Shown here in pieces: positions 42,439 to 50,278 of a DNA stretch of 64,000 nt (within the stretch, counting starts at the first letter, position 1; every line of letters starts with the position of its first letter). The position numbers and the translations under genes are program-made. Where the stretch lies: contig NZ_JAAGNZ010000001.1 in assembly GCF_010747415.1 (NCBI RefSeq), positions 2,728,001-2,792,000 on the forward strand, in the 5' to 3' direction. Origin of the DNA: Spirosoma agri (GTDB taxonomy: Bacteria > Bacteroidota > Bacteroidia > Cytophagales > Spirosomataceae). A model generated the notes under the pieces. It was not told where the DNA came from. It saw only the letters and a list, made by a program, of their open reading frames with translations, and made no database searches.

Positions 42439-44745
42439 TCAGTTTTTATACCATTGGAAACTTAGGCCAAGGAAGTAGGAGCGACCGTAGCTGACGGGGG
42501 CTGCTCCGCCCGTACTGTGGGCACTACCCGTATCGGTTGACGTATTCGCCAGGCGGGTGATGTTGAGCAGATTTTTTACGCCCGTGGTCAGCGTCAGGTA
42601 TTTTGCAATTGGTTTCGTGATGGTCAGGTCGGCCCAGTGAAACGCTGCGATCTCGGTCAGCGTAGCCGATACCTGATTGTCTGCCGTTACCGTTGCCAGG
42701 TAGCTTGGGCGTTTTCCCGAGTATTTGTAAAAAAGGCTTAGCTTGGTATCGAGCTTTCTGAGCGTGTACGTGAGGTTCGTATTGACTTCCGGCGACCACA
42801 TAAAGGGTGATAACTTGCCCTCTGCATAGCGAACCGTATCGGTCTGGGTTAGCAGATTATTGTAGCGACCGATGTACGAGACGCCGACGGTAGCCTGAAG
42901 GTTTTTCCAGGCGAAGACGTTTTCCAGCGTGAAACCCGTGGTTTTGAATTTATCGACGTTGATGGTCATCGAAATGCGCGGGTCAGCTGGATCGATGCCG
43001 TAACTGATGAGGTTGTTGAAGACGTTGTAGAAAGCCCCAAGCGTGGATTTGAACGTTGGGCTTGCCTGCCAGGCTAGTGAGCCGTTCAGGCTGTTGGAGG
43101 TTTCGGCTTTCAGGTTTGGATTGCCACGAATCGAGTGGCTGGCATCGAAGAAATTGAAATACAGTTCGCGCAGTGCCGGTGAGCGAAAGCCACGGGCGTA
43201 CGCCAGGCGCAGATCCAGGGTATTGGTAAGGGCAATCTTGGTGTTCAGGGAAGGAATGGCCGGTGGTGCATCGTAGACTGAGTTTTTGATGAAGCGCAGG
43301 CCCGGACGAATGCTGATACGGGCTGTTGGATTGATCGTTGACGAGACGAAAAACGCGTAGTCATTGATCGTGGGCGAACCCAGAATACGTGCGCCCGAAG
43401 AACCGTCCAGATTAATGTCGACGCCGGGCTGTAACGAAACCGCCGACGATACTTTGTACGAAGCTGTGGCCCGGTACGTCTGACTGGTGAATGTCGATAC
43501 ATCCTGCTCCCCCTCGCCCAATGTGAGGGTACGCCGTCCGGTGGGTATGTCCAGCAGAGTGGTTTGCGTACGGCGCTGGTAATCGGTGTAGGACGCTTGC
43601 CCGTTGAGCTGCAATCGCCCGCTCAGTTTCCAGTCGCCCTGTAGCTGGTGGACATAGCGGGTGGTTATGTATTTCTGGTCACGCGCCTGTTGCGTATTCA
43701 CGTTTTCGGCTCCCTGACTCAGCAGACTTTCTTTCAACGCATCCAGCCGGTAGTATAGGTTTACCCTGTCGGTACGGTAGCCAACTTTGCCGTGGCCAAA
43801 CAACTGATCTTTAGGTAGCCAGTCGTTCACGCGGCCCGTAGCCTGTCCCTGCCAGCCCCCGAAGGTATTGTTCGTTACGCCTGCCGATACGTTCCAGCCT
43901 TTGTTCTGCCAGGTAACGCCCACATTCTGGAGGTGAAGTCCCTGACTGGTCAACAGGTTGTAGTCTTTGTTAACGGTTTCTTCCTGAATCCGGGCACTGA
44001 CACCAAGTCGTTCGGCACCCGGCTTTTTGGTGATGATGTTGATGACCCCCGCCAGCGCATCCGACCCGTAGGAAACCGACATAGGACCTTCGACAATCTC
44101 GATGCGTTCGATGCTGTTGACGTCGATCTGGTTCAGGCTTTCCCGCGTATCCCCCCGGTCAACCATCGGTAACCCATCTAACAGGATTTTTACGTTTCGC
44201 CCCGACATACCCATCAACTGAACATCGGTAGTGCCCAGCGTAAGGTCGCTGGAAAAGCGAAAGCCCAACTCATTGTTCAGTACACCGATTACGTTCACTG
44301 CCCCCCGTAGTCGGATGCGTTCGCTATTGATGACCCGCACGTTGTAGACCGATTTTTTGAGTGATTGCGGTTCGTACTGACCCGTTACGACAACTGCATT
44401 GAGTTGATTGTTTGCTGCTGTTAGCCGGGCTATAAATGGAGTAGCCTTCCCATTTTCGACCTGAACGATCTGCCGTGTTGGTTCGTAGCCCATCATCGAA
44501 ATGTGTAGTTCGTGCTGGCCCGGTGTCAGGCCGGTTAGGGTAAAATGGCCTGTTCCATCGGCGGTTGTCCCTTTCTTCGTTCCGTTGACCCGCACCGTTG
44601 CAAAAGCACCTGCCGATCCATCGATGAGTAAAATTGTCCCCTCAACACTACCACCCGTCGTTTGCTGCGCCCGTAGCGTTGACGGATCAACTGACATAAG
44701 TAGGGTAAGTAGTGATATAAGGAGAAGCGTACACGTCTTTTTCAT
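42439..44745 (-). CDS. hmuR: TonB-dependent heme receptor (HmuR/HemR-like)
   Basis: A 768-aa outer-membrane receptor. The start at ATG 44745 gives a signal peptide (KKTCTLLLISLLTLLMSVDP) that an ATG 87 bp upstream would spoil. A carboxypeptidase-regulatory-like domain (about 32-110) precedes the plug (about 115-230), with VVVTGQYEPQSLKKSVYNV and YGSDALAGVINIITKKPG, then the barrel. Near residue 515-545 it has the FRxP box (YARGFRSPALRELYF) and NPNL box (GNPNLKAETSNS) with a His between, the classical signature of heme receptors. It is the first gene of the heme operon, behind the strongest promoter in the window. Confidence 0.92.
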   Translation of the reverse strand: MKKTCTLLLISLLTLLMSVDPSTLRAQQTTGGSVEGTILLIDGSAGAFATVRVNGTKKGTTADGTGHFTLTGLTPGQHELHISMMGYEPTRQIVQVENGKATPFIARLTAANNQLNAVVVTGQYEPQSLKKSVYNVRVINSERIRLRGAVNVIGVLNNELGFRFSSDLTLGTTDVQLMGMSGRNVKILLDGLPMVDRGDTRESLNQIDVNSIERIEIVEGPMSVSYGSDALAGVINIITKKPGAERLGVSARIQEETVNKDYNLLTSQGLHLQNVGVTWQNKGWNVSAGVTNNTFGGWQGQATGRVNDWLPKDQLFGHGKVGYRTDRVNLYYRLDALKESLLSQGAENVNTQQARDQKYITTRYVHQLQGDWKLSGRLQLNGQASYTDYQRRTQTTLLDIPTGRRTLTLGEGEQDVSTFTSQTYRATASYKVSSAVSLQPGVDINLDGSSGARILGSPTINDYAFFVSSTINPTARISIRPGLRFIKNSVYDAPPAIPSLNTKIALTNTLDLRLAYARGFRSPALRELYFNFFDASHSIRGNPNLKAETSNSLNGSLAWQASPTFKSTLGAFYNVFNNLISYGIDPADPRISMTINVDKFKTTGFTLENVFAWKNLQATVGVSYIGRYNNLLTQTDTVRYAEGKLSPFMWSPEVNTNLTYTLRKLDTKLSLFYKYSGKRPSYLATVTADNQVSATLTEIAAFHWADLTITKPIAKYLTLTTGVKNLLNITRLANTSTDTGSAHSTGGAAPVSYGRSYFLGLSFQWYKN

Positions 44746-44893
44746 AGTCATTACGTCAGGAATGGAGTAACGCAAGCTGGTCGTTTGGTCAACCCGTCTC
44801 AATTGGTAAGAAAGTCGTTGACAGTCAATCAATCGTATGCTCAGCTGACCAACAAACTGATCATTGAAGCGGTCAAATTGAATACTATAATTT

Positions 44894-44906
44894 ATTAAGA
44901 CTTAAT
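44894..44906. promoter_or_regulatory. 13-bp palindrome downstream of the heme-operon promoter, candidate operator
   Basis: ATTAAG and CTTAAT flank a single base, a perfect odd palindrome. It sits about 14 bp downstream of the -7 box on the minus strand, just past the expected start of transcription, a typical repressor position. An iron-responsive Fur or DtxR-type repressor is the natural candidate. Confidence 0.5.
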
Positions 44907-44919
44907 CTAAATAGACGCA

Positions 44920-44949
44920 CAAATGTAGGAAAGCTTTCGCTACTGTCAA
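44920..44949 (-). promoter_or_regulatory. heme-operon promoter (TTG-N19-TACATTTG)
   Basis: On the minus strand the -33 TTG (44947-44949) and the -7 box TACATTTG (44920-44927) are separated by exactly 19 bp, the textbook Bacteroidota promoter. Transcription would start near 44913, giving a leader of about 165 nt before the receptor ATG at 44745. Confidence 0.75.
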
Positions 44950-44980
44950 TACTTATTTAGAATAAATAAAAATAGTATTG
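44947..44980. promoter_or_regulatory. A/T-rich dyad at the upstream edge of the heme promoter
   Basis: Outer arms 44947-44953 and 44974-44980 and inner arms 44954-44959 and 44963-44968 form a nested dyad that includes the -33 TTG. It could be a second operator or serve the divergent gene at 45140. Confidence 0.4.
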
Positions 44981-45139
44981 TGTTTCAGCCGATTATGGGT
45001 GGCTTTGGGATCACTGATTTTCAGAAGCAGCGATGGATCGAGAAATGGCTATTTCTAAGGGAATACGAGCTGATTCTCAGTACCGAATGGGTAAAGCCAA
45101 TTCTTCCGTTCCTTTTGTGCAGAAACTCGTATCGGCTGT

Positions 45140-45994
45140 ATGAAACATTTAGTAAAATTCCTGTTTGGTTGGGGCATCGTTGCTCTATGTGTCGTTTCGG
45201 CGACAGCCCAGAAAAATCCGGAAGATAAAGCGGGCTGGAAGCTGGGTGCTCAAGCCTATTCGTTTCGACTGTTCCCTTTTGTAGACGCGCTGCGAAAAAT
45301 CGATAGTTGCGGACTGAAATACGTTGAAGCGTATCCGGGCCAGACAATCGGTGGCGGTATGGAGGGAAAGATGGATTTTCAGATGGATGCCTCCAGTCGC
45401 CAGGCCGTTAAAAAACTGATCAAGGACAAGGGCCTGACGGTCGTTGCATATGGCGTAGTCAGCCCAAAAACGGACGAGGAATGGAAAGCCTTGTTTGAGT
45501 TTGCCAAAGACATGGGCATTCTGAATATCAACTCCGAACCCACACCAGCGCAAATGCCGCTGGTCCGTAAACTGGCTGATCAGTACAAGATTAACGTTGC
45601 CCTGCATAACCATCCCAAGCCCTCGCGCTACTGGCATCCGGATACCGTTCTGGCGGCTATTGGCGGGAGTAAATACGTTGGCTCCTGCTCCGACATCGGG
45701 CACTGGGTACGTTCAGGACTTGATCCGGTCGAATGCCTGAAAAAACTGAATGGCCACGTGTTGGGGATGCACTTCAAAGATGTGAAGCGCGACACGCCCG
45801 ATGGCAAATACCACGATGTGGTTTGGGGAACGGGGGACAGTCAAGTAGAAGCCGTTATTGCTGAACTGAAACGTCAGCGTTTCAAAGGGCCAATCTCGGC
45901 GGAGTATGAATACCATTGGGAAAATAACGGACCCGAAATTGCGGAGAGCGTCAGGAACTTCCGGGCTATTTATAATCGGGTGAAGGTGCAGTGA
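45140..45994 (+). CDS. secreted sugar phosphate isomerase/epimerase-like TIM-barrel protein
   Basis: A 284-aa protein with a signal peptide (1-23, ending SATAQ) and an AP endonuclease 2/xylose-isomerase-like barrel: WKLGAQAYSFRLFPFVDAL, GLKYVEAYPGQTIGGG, VALHNHPKPSRYWHPDTVL, SCSDIGHWVRSGLDPVECL, LGMHFKDVKRDTPDGKYHD and PISAEYEYHW. Metal ligands Glu, Asp, His and Glu are in the expected strands. Many secreted Bacteroidota members are found with DUF1080 proteins in pathways that oxidise and isomerise sugars. Its promoter faces away from the heme operon. The substrate is unknown. Confidence 0.85.
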   Translation: MKHLVKFLFGWGIVALCVVSATAQKNPEDKAGWKLGAQAYSFRLFPFVDALRKIDSCGLKYVEAYPGQTIGGGMEGKMDFQMDASSRQAVKKLIKDKGLTVVAYGVVSPKTDEEWKALFEFAKDMGILNINSEPTPAQMPLVRKLADQYKINVALHNHPKPSRYWHPDTVLAAIGGSKYVGSCSDIGHWVRSGLDPVECLKKLNGHVLGMHFKDVKRDTPDGKYHDVVWGTGDSQVEAVIAELKRQRFKGPISAEYEYHWENNGPEIAESVRNFRAIYNRVKVQ

Positions 45995-45995
45995 G

Positions 45996-46064
45996 AAACG
46001 GGCCGGAAACGCCGTACGGAGCCAGATACACGTCGGTTTCTTGCACCGCGCTTCCGGCCCGCTT
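45996..46064. terminator. 17-bp inverted repeat with two mismatches after the TIM-barrel gene
   Basis: Arms 45996-46012 and 46048-46064 pair with two mismatches around a core of nine GC-rich perfect pairs (46000-46008 with 46052-46060). It begins right after the stop codon and is a likely terminator or transcript end. Confidence 0.5.
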
Positions 46065-46092
46065 AACTTCGCGGCACGTAATAAACTGAATC

Positions 46093-46728
46093 ATGGCTCT
46101 CACAACACTTGTTAAAATATCCAACGTTACGAACCTTAGTGATGCCCGGTATTGCGCCGGCATGGGCGTCGACATGCTCGGCTTTTCGATGGATCCCGAA
46201 TCGCCGGACTATGTTGAGCCGAAGAAATTTCTGGAAATAAAATCGTGGGTGGCTGGGGTACAGATTGTCGGAGAAACCACCGCCACCGATCCGGAACTGA
46301 TCGAACAACTGCTCGAAACCTACCAGCCTGAATTCTTACAGGTAGACGAAGCGGCTCTGTTGCCTTACCTGAGCACCTTTGGCGGTTCACAGGGTGAGCT
46401 GCGGCTTATTTTACGCGTTGACCTGTCGCAGTTGACGCTCGATCAACTCAGCACGTTATTACACACGGGTGCCGCCGGGGCCGAATACGTTTTACTGGAG
46501 AGCAAAGGCCCGATCCATCTGGATGCTGATCTGAAGGCGGCTCTTCTTAAATTATCCGGTAAATACCCCGTTTTGCTTGGAACAGGCGTGTCCGCCGAAA
46601 ACGTCCACGAGTTATTAGCTGAATTACCCGTTCGGGGTATTGCGCTCAGTGGCGGTGATGAAGAACGTCCGGGCAACAAGGAGTTCGGCGAGTTAATGGA
46701 TATTCTGGAAGCTATCGAGGAAGAGTAA
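46093..46728 (+). CDS. TrpF-like (phosphoribosylanthranilate isomerase fold) protein lacking catalytic residues
   Basis: A 211-aa (beta/alpha)8-barrel protein resembling TrpF along its length. The N-terminus VKISNVTNLSDARYCAGMGV corresponds to the TrpF strand VKICGxT, with the catalytic Cys replaced by Ser. The strand carrying the general acid Asp reads YVLLESKGP, with Glu in its place. The phosphate-binding C-terminal block LSGGDEERPGNKEF is kept. TrpF isomerises N-(5'-phosphoribosyl)anthranilate in tryptophan synthesis; this copy stands away from any trp gene and probably does not catalyse that step. It may be a paralogue with a different role in phosphosugar binding. Confidence 0.75.
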   Translation: MALTTLVKISNVTNLSDARYCAGMGVDMLGFSMDPESPDYVEPKKFLEIKSWVAGVQIVGETTATDPELIEQLLETYQPEFLQVDEAALLPYLSTFGGSQGELRLILRVDLSQLTLDQLSTLLHTGAAGAEYVLLESKGPIHLDADLKAALLKLSGKYPVLLGTGVSAENVHELLAELPVRGIALSGGDEERPGNKEFGELMDILEAIEEE

Positions 46729-46741
46729 AGGTCGCTGTTCG

Positions 46742-46802
46742 TAAACAGTCAGCTATCGATAGCAGACGCACATAGCACAAGCGGATAGCGGCTGGCTGTT
46801 TA
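46742..46802. repeat. imperfect inverted repeat downstream of the TrpF-like gene
   Basis: Arms 46742-46757 and 46784-46802 share an 18-base pattern with a two-base gap and one mismatch. It lies in the 241-bp gap before the PspC gene and is probably the transcript end of the TrpF-like gene. Confidence 0.45.
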
Positions 46803-46969
46803 TGGATAGCTATTTCTAGTGTTACCCGCTACTATGCATTACCTACTATCATTGAAAACACACTTCCATCAAACTGCGCGTCCATTCTTCCAATTCTGAT
46901 TTCGCGCATCCGGCTTCGTTATTAGGTTTACATCGGTTTTAACAACGAGCCGGCGTTCCGGTAAAAGCC

Positions 46970-47434
46970 ATGAACAAGCGATTAGAACGAATTTCAGACC
47001 AGGCCCAGATAGGGGGCGTATGTGCTGGTATAGCCGATTATTTTGGCATCGATCGTGCCGTAGTCCGGCTCGTTTTTGTACTTGGAATTTTTATTCCGCA
47101 CTTCCCCGCGCTGATCATTTACTGTATCTTGTGGGTCGCGCTGCCAGAGCGCCGATTCGGCGGATCATTGTCTCAATCAACCATCTATGCAAACCCCGTT
47201 TTTTCTATGAGTCCTTACAATCCCAACCAACCCGCATCACCCGACCGTAGCGTTATCGGCGGGGCCGTTCTGATTCTACTCGGCGTTCTGTTCCTGCTGG
47301 ATCGCTATTTCGATATTGATTTTGGCGATCTGTGGCCGTTCGTACTCATCGCCATCGGGTTGTGGCTTATTTTCCGGGATCGCATCAAGACGCCTTACGA
47401 CCCCAATAACAACAACACGAACAACCCTTTATAA
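46970..47434 (+). CDS. PspC-domain membrane protein with LiaF-type TM domain
   Basis: A 154-aa inner-membrane protein. The PspC domain (about 1-62) has NKRLERISDQAQIGGVCAGI, ADYFGIDRAVVRLVFVL and YCILWVALPERRFGG. A second pair of helices (about 95-135, with GGAVLILLGVLFLLDRYFDI and LWPFVLIAIGLWLIFRDR) is the DUF5668/LiaF transmembrane motif. The tail is Asn-rich. PspC proteins sense envelope stress; the LiaF-like gene follows at 90 bp and shares the second motif, so the two likely act together at the membrane. Confidence 0.88.
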   Translation: MNKRLERISDQAQIGGVCAGIADYFGIDRAVVRLVFVLGIFIPHFPALIIYCILWVALPERRFGGSLSQSTIYANPVFSMSPYNPNQPASPDRSVIGGAVLILLGVLFLLDRYFDIDFGDLWPFVLIAIGLWLIFRDRIKTPYDPNNNNTNNPL

Positions 47435-47441
47435 TACGGCT

Positions 47442-47506
47442 GTATGGTGTAAGATAGATGCTGTAGCTGGTAATTTTCCGAACACAGTATACGTCTTACA
47501 CCATAC
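47442..47506. repeat. 13-bp perfect inverted repeat between the PspC and LiaF-like genes
   Basis: Arms 47442-47454 and 47494-47506 are perfect reverse complements with a 39-nt loop. The element occupies most of the 89-bp gap and may attenuate or process the transcript. Confidence 0.5.
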
Positions 47507-47523
47507 CCAAACTAACGTCTGAC

Positions 47524-48570
47524 ATGCAACGAAGAAACGGATTATTCTGGGGCATTTTTCTGCTCACATTTGGTGTGCTGTTTCTGGCCCGCCGAGCCGG
47601 ATGGCTAGATGTGGATTGGCATTCGCTGGTGAATTTGTGGCCGGTACTCCTGATTCTGGCGGGCATTAACCTGATTCTCGAACGGCGTGGTAATCCGGCT
47701 GCCTTTGTCACAACGATCATACTGGCCGTGGCTGTACCGACCACATTGTTCGGATTCTTCGCCCACGATCGCGACCGGGATGGATTTGGCATCCATTGGA
47801 ACAATCATGACGAGGATGACAATGACGATGAAAACAATGAGGATGACAATAATGACGATAACGGTAACGACGACGACACGGATAATGAAGATGCGTATCG
47901 GTCCGAACGGGAAAATCGTCGATCGGATAAAATACAGACGAATACGTTTACGGAGTCGATGACCGACGATACCCGCGAGGCTGTGCTCAAACTGGCGGGT
48001 GGTGCTGGCCGGTTCATCATCAGTGAGCCGACGTCAGAACTGATCAAGGCTGATACCAAACAGAACATTGGTAGTTACTCGATGTCAGTCGACCGCGACG
48101 AAACGACGCACGTGCCGACGATCGAATTAAAGCCCAAGGAGGAAAACCACAATTTTGATCTGAAAGACGGTAAGTTTGAAAACCGTGTGGACATCCACCT
48201 CAACGAAAAACCAGTTTGGTCGATGGATATTGCTCTCGGTGCCGGTCAGGGCGATCTGGATTTGAGCGCTTATGCTGTGAAGAGTTTGAAACTCGCTGTA
48301 GGAGCCGCTGATCTTGACCTTAAACTAGGCGCAAAGGCGGGTATGTCAGACGTGAAACTGGATGTGGGTGCCGCTTCGATGACCGTCCATGTTCCGAAAG
48401 AAGTAGGCTGCCGCATTAAGAAAGACGGCGCTCTGAACGTAGAACGGCTGGAGGAATTTACGGATGTTGGCGGTGGTGAATTTGTAAGCCCCGGTTACGA
48501 TGCAGCCAAAAAGAAAATGACGATTCGTTTCGACGGGGGTATCTCCAGCTTCAAAGTAGTTCGGTACTAA
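47524..48570 (+). CDS. LiaF-like membrane protein with Asp/Asn-rich linker
   Basis: A 348-aa protein. Residues 1-80 hold the DUF5668/LiaF transmembrane unit (FWGIFLLTFGVLFLARRAG, NLWPVLLILAGINLILER). A very acidic Asp/Asn/Glu stretch (about 96-125) follows, then a beta-helical DUF2154/DUF4097-like domain (about 140-348) of repeating strands such as SMDIALGAGQGDLDLSAY and LKLAVGAADLDLKLGAKA. LiaF proteins restrain the LiaRS cell-envelope stress kinase in Firmicutes, but no such kinase is adjacent here. It may bind the neighbouring PspC protein. The acidic linker could bind divalent cations; that is inference. Confidence 0.85.
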   Translation: MQRRNGLFWGIFLLTFGVLFLARRAGWLDVDWHSLVNLWPVLLILAGINLILERRGNPAAFVTTIILAVAVPTTLFGFFAHDRDRDGFGIHWNNHDEDDNDDENNEDDNNDDNGNDDDTDNEDAYRSERENRRSDKIQTNTFTESMTDDTREAVLKLAGGAGRFIISEPTSELIKADTKQNIGSYSMSVDRDETTHVPTIELKPKEENHNFDLKDGKFENRVDIHLNEKPVWSMDIALGAGQGDLDLSAYAVKSLKLAVGAADLDLKLGAKAGMSDVKLDVGAASMTVHVPKEVGCRIKKDGALNVERLEEFTDVGGGEFVSPGYDAAKKKMTIRFDGGISSFKVVRY

Positions 48571-48574
48571 AGTT

Positions 48575-48601
48575 TGAACCGCCGGATAGCCCGGCGGTTC
48601 A
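48575..48601. terminator. bidirectional hairpin between convergent genes
   Basis: Perfect 11-bp GC-rich arms (48575-48585 and 48591-48601) with a 5-nt loop lie between the LiaF-like gene stop (48570) and the convergent minus-strand stop at 48605. Confidence 0.7.
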
Positions 48602-48604
48602 TCG

Positions 48605-49039
48605 TCAATTCTGGTTGTTCAACCGATTAAGCAACATCTTATTAAACGTTTGCTCGGTTTTGTATAACTCGGTCAGTTGGGCCGGACTAATCACTTTCAG
48701 AAACCGACTCATGTACTCGTCGTCAAGATCGGCGAGTTTTTGTTTGGTTGAATTCATTTCGCGAAGGCCGTTAACCAGCTGATTATCGTTGAGATTGCTC
48801 CGCGAGGGCTCGTTGCTGATCTGCCGGATGCGCCGGTTCAGTTCCTGCTTTTTACCGTTGTATTCGTTGTAAACAGCCCAGAACTGGGGGGCCTGATCTG
48901 TTGTCAGATTCAGCCGATTGGTAATCATACCAATTTTCGCTGCTTCAATTTTCTGGCGTCCATTTGGGTCGTTTTGCGCCAGGGTGATGTGGGTTGTCAT
49001 CACGAAAGCTACTAACCAACCAATCCATGCGTGTCTCAT
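48605..49039 (-). CDS. Spy/CpxP-like periplasmic protein of the ECF sigma cluster
   Basis: With the start at ATG 49039 (MRHAWIGWLVAF) the 144-aa protein has a signal peptide (1-21, ending HITLAQ) and a helical mature domain with the LTxxQ-type motif LNLTTDQAPQFWAVYNEYNG followed by KKQELNRRIRQISNE and a second helical pair (KVISPAQLTELYKTEQTFNK). This is the Spy/CpxP-like pattern; in Bacteroidota it is often annotated as sensor of an ECF-type sigma factor. An upstream ATG at 49057 is less likely because it puts polar residues before the signal. The gene follows the putative anti-sigma protein by 27 bp. Confidence 0.75.
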   Translation of the reverse strand: MRHAWIGWLVAFVMTTHITLAQNDPNGRQKIEAAKIGMITNRLNLTTDQAPQFWAVYNEYNGKKQELNRRIRQISNEPSRSNLNDNQLVNGLREMNSTKQKLADLDDEYMSRFLKVISPAQLTELYKTEQTFNKMLLNRLNNQN

Positions 49040-49066
49040 CGTGGTAAAATTAACCATTCGTTAAAG

Positions 49067-49531
49067 TCAGGAGCCGAGGCCCGGTGATTCCATTACATTT
49101 TGCTCGTCAATGTGCTGCTGAATATCGGCGGGTTTCACATTCAGGTATTGAATGGCCGTCGTATCGCTGCCCAGCGACGAATGAACCTGCTGACCGTCAG
49201 CCAATTCATAGGGATCTATGCCTTGTTCATCCAGGTAGGAGGCAATCATTTCGTTGCTAACACCCGTCAGGGCTTCACTACCAATAGACTCCTGCCGTTG
49301 TGGTATTGTTTTCCAGACCAGCACCGCGATAAGGCTGGCACCGGCCAGCGACGTTACCGTTCGCTGCCAGGACCAGCTAATGCTGAACGCTGGTTTCGCT
49401 TTCCGGGCCACACGAGCCTGTACTCGGGAGGGCAGCTGATCGAAGTAGCCATCCGGAGCCTGAAACGGCTGTTGCCGAAGCGGATGCTCAGGGGGAAGTT
49501 CGTCAAGCCTGAAGTTGTTCATGTCGTTCAT
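49067..49531 (-). CDS. single-pass membrane protein, putative anti-sigma partner
   Basis: A 154-aa protein with a polar N-terminal half (PPEHPLRQQPFQAPDGYFDQL), one TM segment (about 54-73, TSLAGASLIAVLVWKT), and an acidic C-terminal tail (SYLDEQGIDPYELADGQQ). The layout, with a cytosolic segment, one TM and a periplasmic tail, and the position 66 bp after an ECF sigma gene fit a membrane anti-sigma factor or its substitute in Bacteroidota. No ZAS zinc motif is seen. It is co-transcribed with the sigma and the Spy-like gene. The assignment rests on topology and context. Confidence 0.65.
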   Translation of the reverse strand: MNDMNNFRLDELPPEHPLRQQPFQAPDGYFDQLPSRVQARVARKAKPAFSISWSWQRTVTSLAGASLIAVLVWKTIPQRQESIGSEALTGVSNEMIASYLDEQGIDPYELADGQQVHSSLGSDTTAIQYLNVKPADIQQHIDEQNVMESPGLGS

Positions 49532-49597
49532 TGTCGTTCAGTGTACAAGTTACACAATTGCTGTATATACGATTTGACAAGCTACGCGAGCCGGGGT

Positions 49598-50170
49598 TTA
49601 ATCGGATGTATCGGATTTGTCGAGATAATCTTCGATTTTTTTTACGGCCAGGTGGTAGGAGGCTTTTAGGGCACCAACTGACGTTCCCGTGATGTCTGCA
49701 ATCTCCTCATACTTCATGTCATCGAAGTATTTCATGTTGAAAACCAGTCGCTGCTTATCCGGTAACTTCAGGAGGGCTTTCTGCAACTTCAGTTGTATTT
49801 CTTCCCCGCTTAGCTCGTTGCCTGACGTAACAAAATCCGAGTTGCTCTCCAGCTTCTCCATCAATTCGCCTTCAACATCCCCGATCGGTAGAAAAAAACG
49901 GCGACGTTTTTTGTTCAGAAAATTGAGGCACTCGTTGGTCGCAATGCGGTATATCCAGGTGTATAACTGACTATCACCCCGAAACTGTTCCAGGCTGTTC
50001 CATACTTTAATAAACGTTTCCTGCACCAAATCATCGGCGTCATCGTGATCAATGACCATCTTCCGGATATGCCAATATATTTTCTGCTGATACTGGCGCA
50101 CCAACAGATTAAAAGCATAATTCCGGGTCGACGGATCGCGGTATTTAGCGAGGAGTTCTGCGTCAGTCAT
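49598..50170 (-). CDS. ECF sigma-70 family factor
   Basis: A 190-aa extracytoplasmic-function sigma factor. Region 2 has YQQKIYWHIRKMVIDHDDAD, DLVQETFIKVWNSLEQF and YTWIYRIATNECLNFLNKK; region 4 has LLKLPDKQRLVFNMKYFDDM, KYEEIADITGTSVGALK and YHLAVKKIEDYLDK. Regions 1 and 3 are absent, as expected. It directs RNA polymerase to envelope or stress genes and is probably held by the single-pass protein encoded next. The three genes run in the same direction: sigma, membrane protein, Spy-like protein. Confidence 0.93.
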   Translation of the reverse strand: MTDAELLAKYRDPSTRNYAFNLLVRQYQQKIYWHIRKMVIDHDDADDLVQETFIKVWNSLEQFRGDSQLYTWIYRIATNECLNFLNKKRRRFFLPIGDVEGELMEKLESNSDFVTSGNELSGEEIQLKLQKALLKLPDKQRLVFNMKYFDDMKYEEIADITGTSVGALKASYHLAVKKIEDYLDKSDTSD

Positions 50171-50195
50171 TGGTTATAAGGAGCGGGGAGTAAGG

Positions 50196-50270
50196 GGTAA
50201 GATGTAAGGAGTGCTGGTATCAGCTTGCTGGGCAAAGCAGACCTACTCCTCAGTTCTTACATCTCGCTCC
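50196..50270 (-). terminator. imperfect inverted repeat downstream of the transketolase C gene
   Basis: Nine-base arms 50200-50208 and 50256-50264 pair perfectly, with further scattered complementarity outside. The element lies 15-80 bp past the transketolase C-half stop and before the sigma gene, so it is a likely transcript end. Confidence 0.4.
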
Positions 50271-50278
50271 TCACTTCT

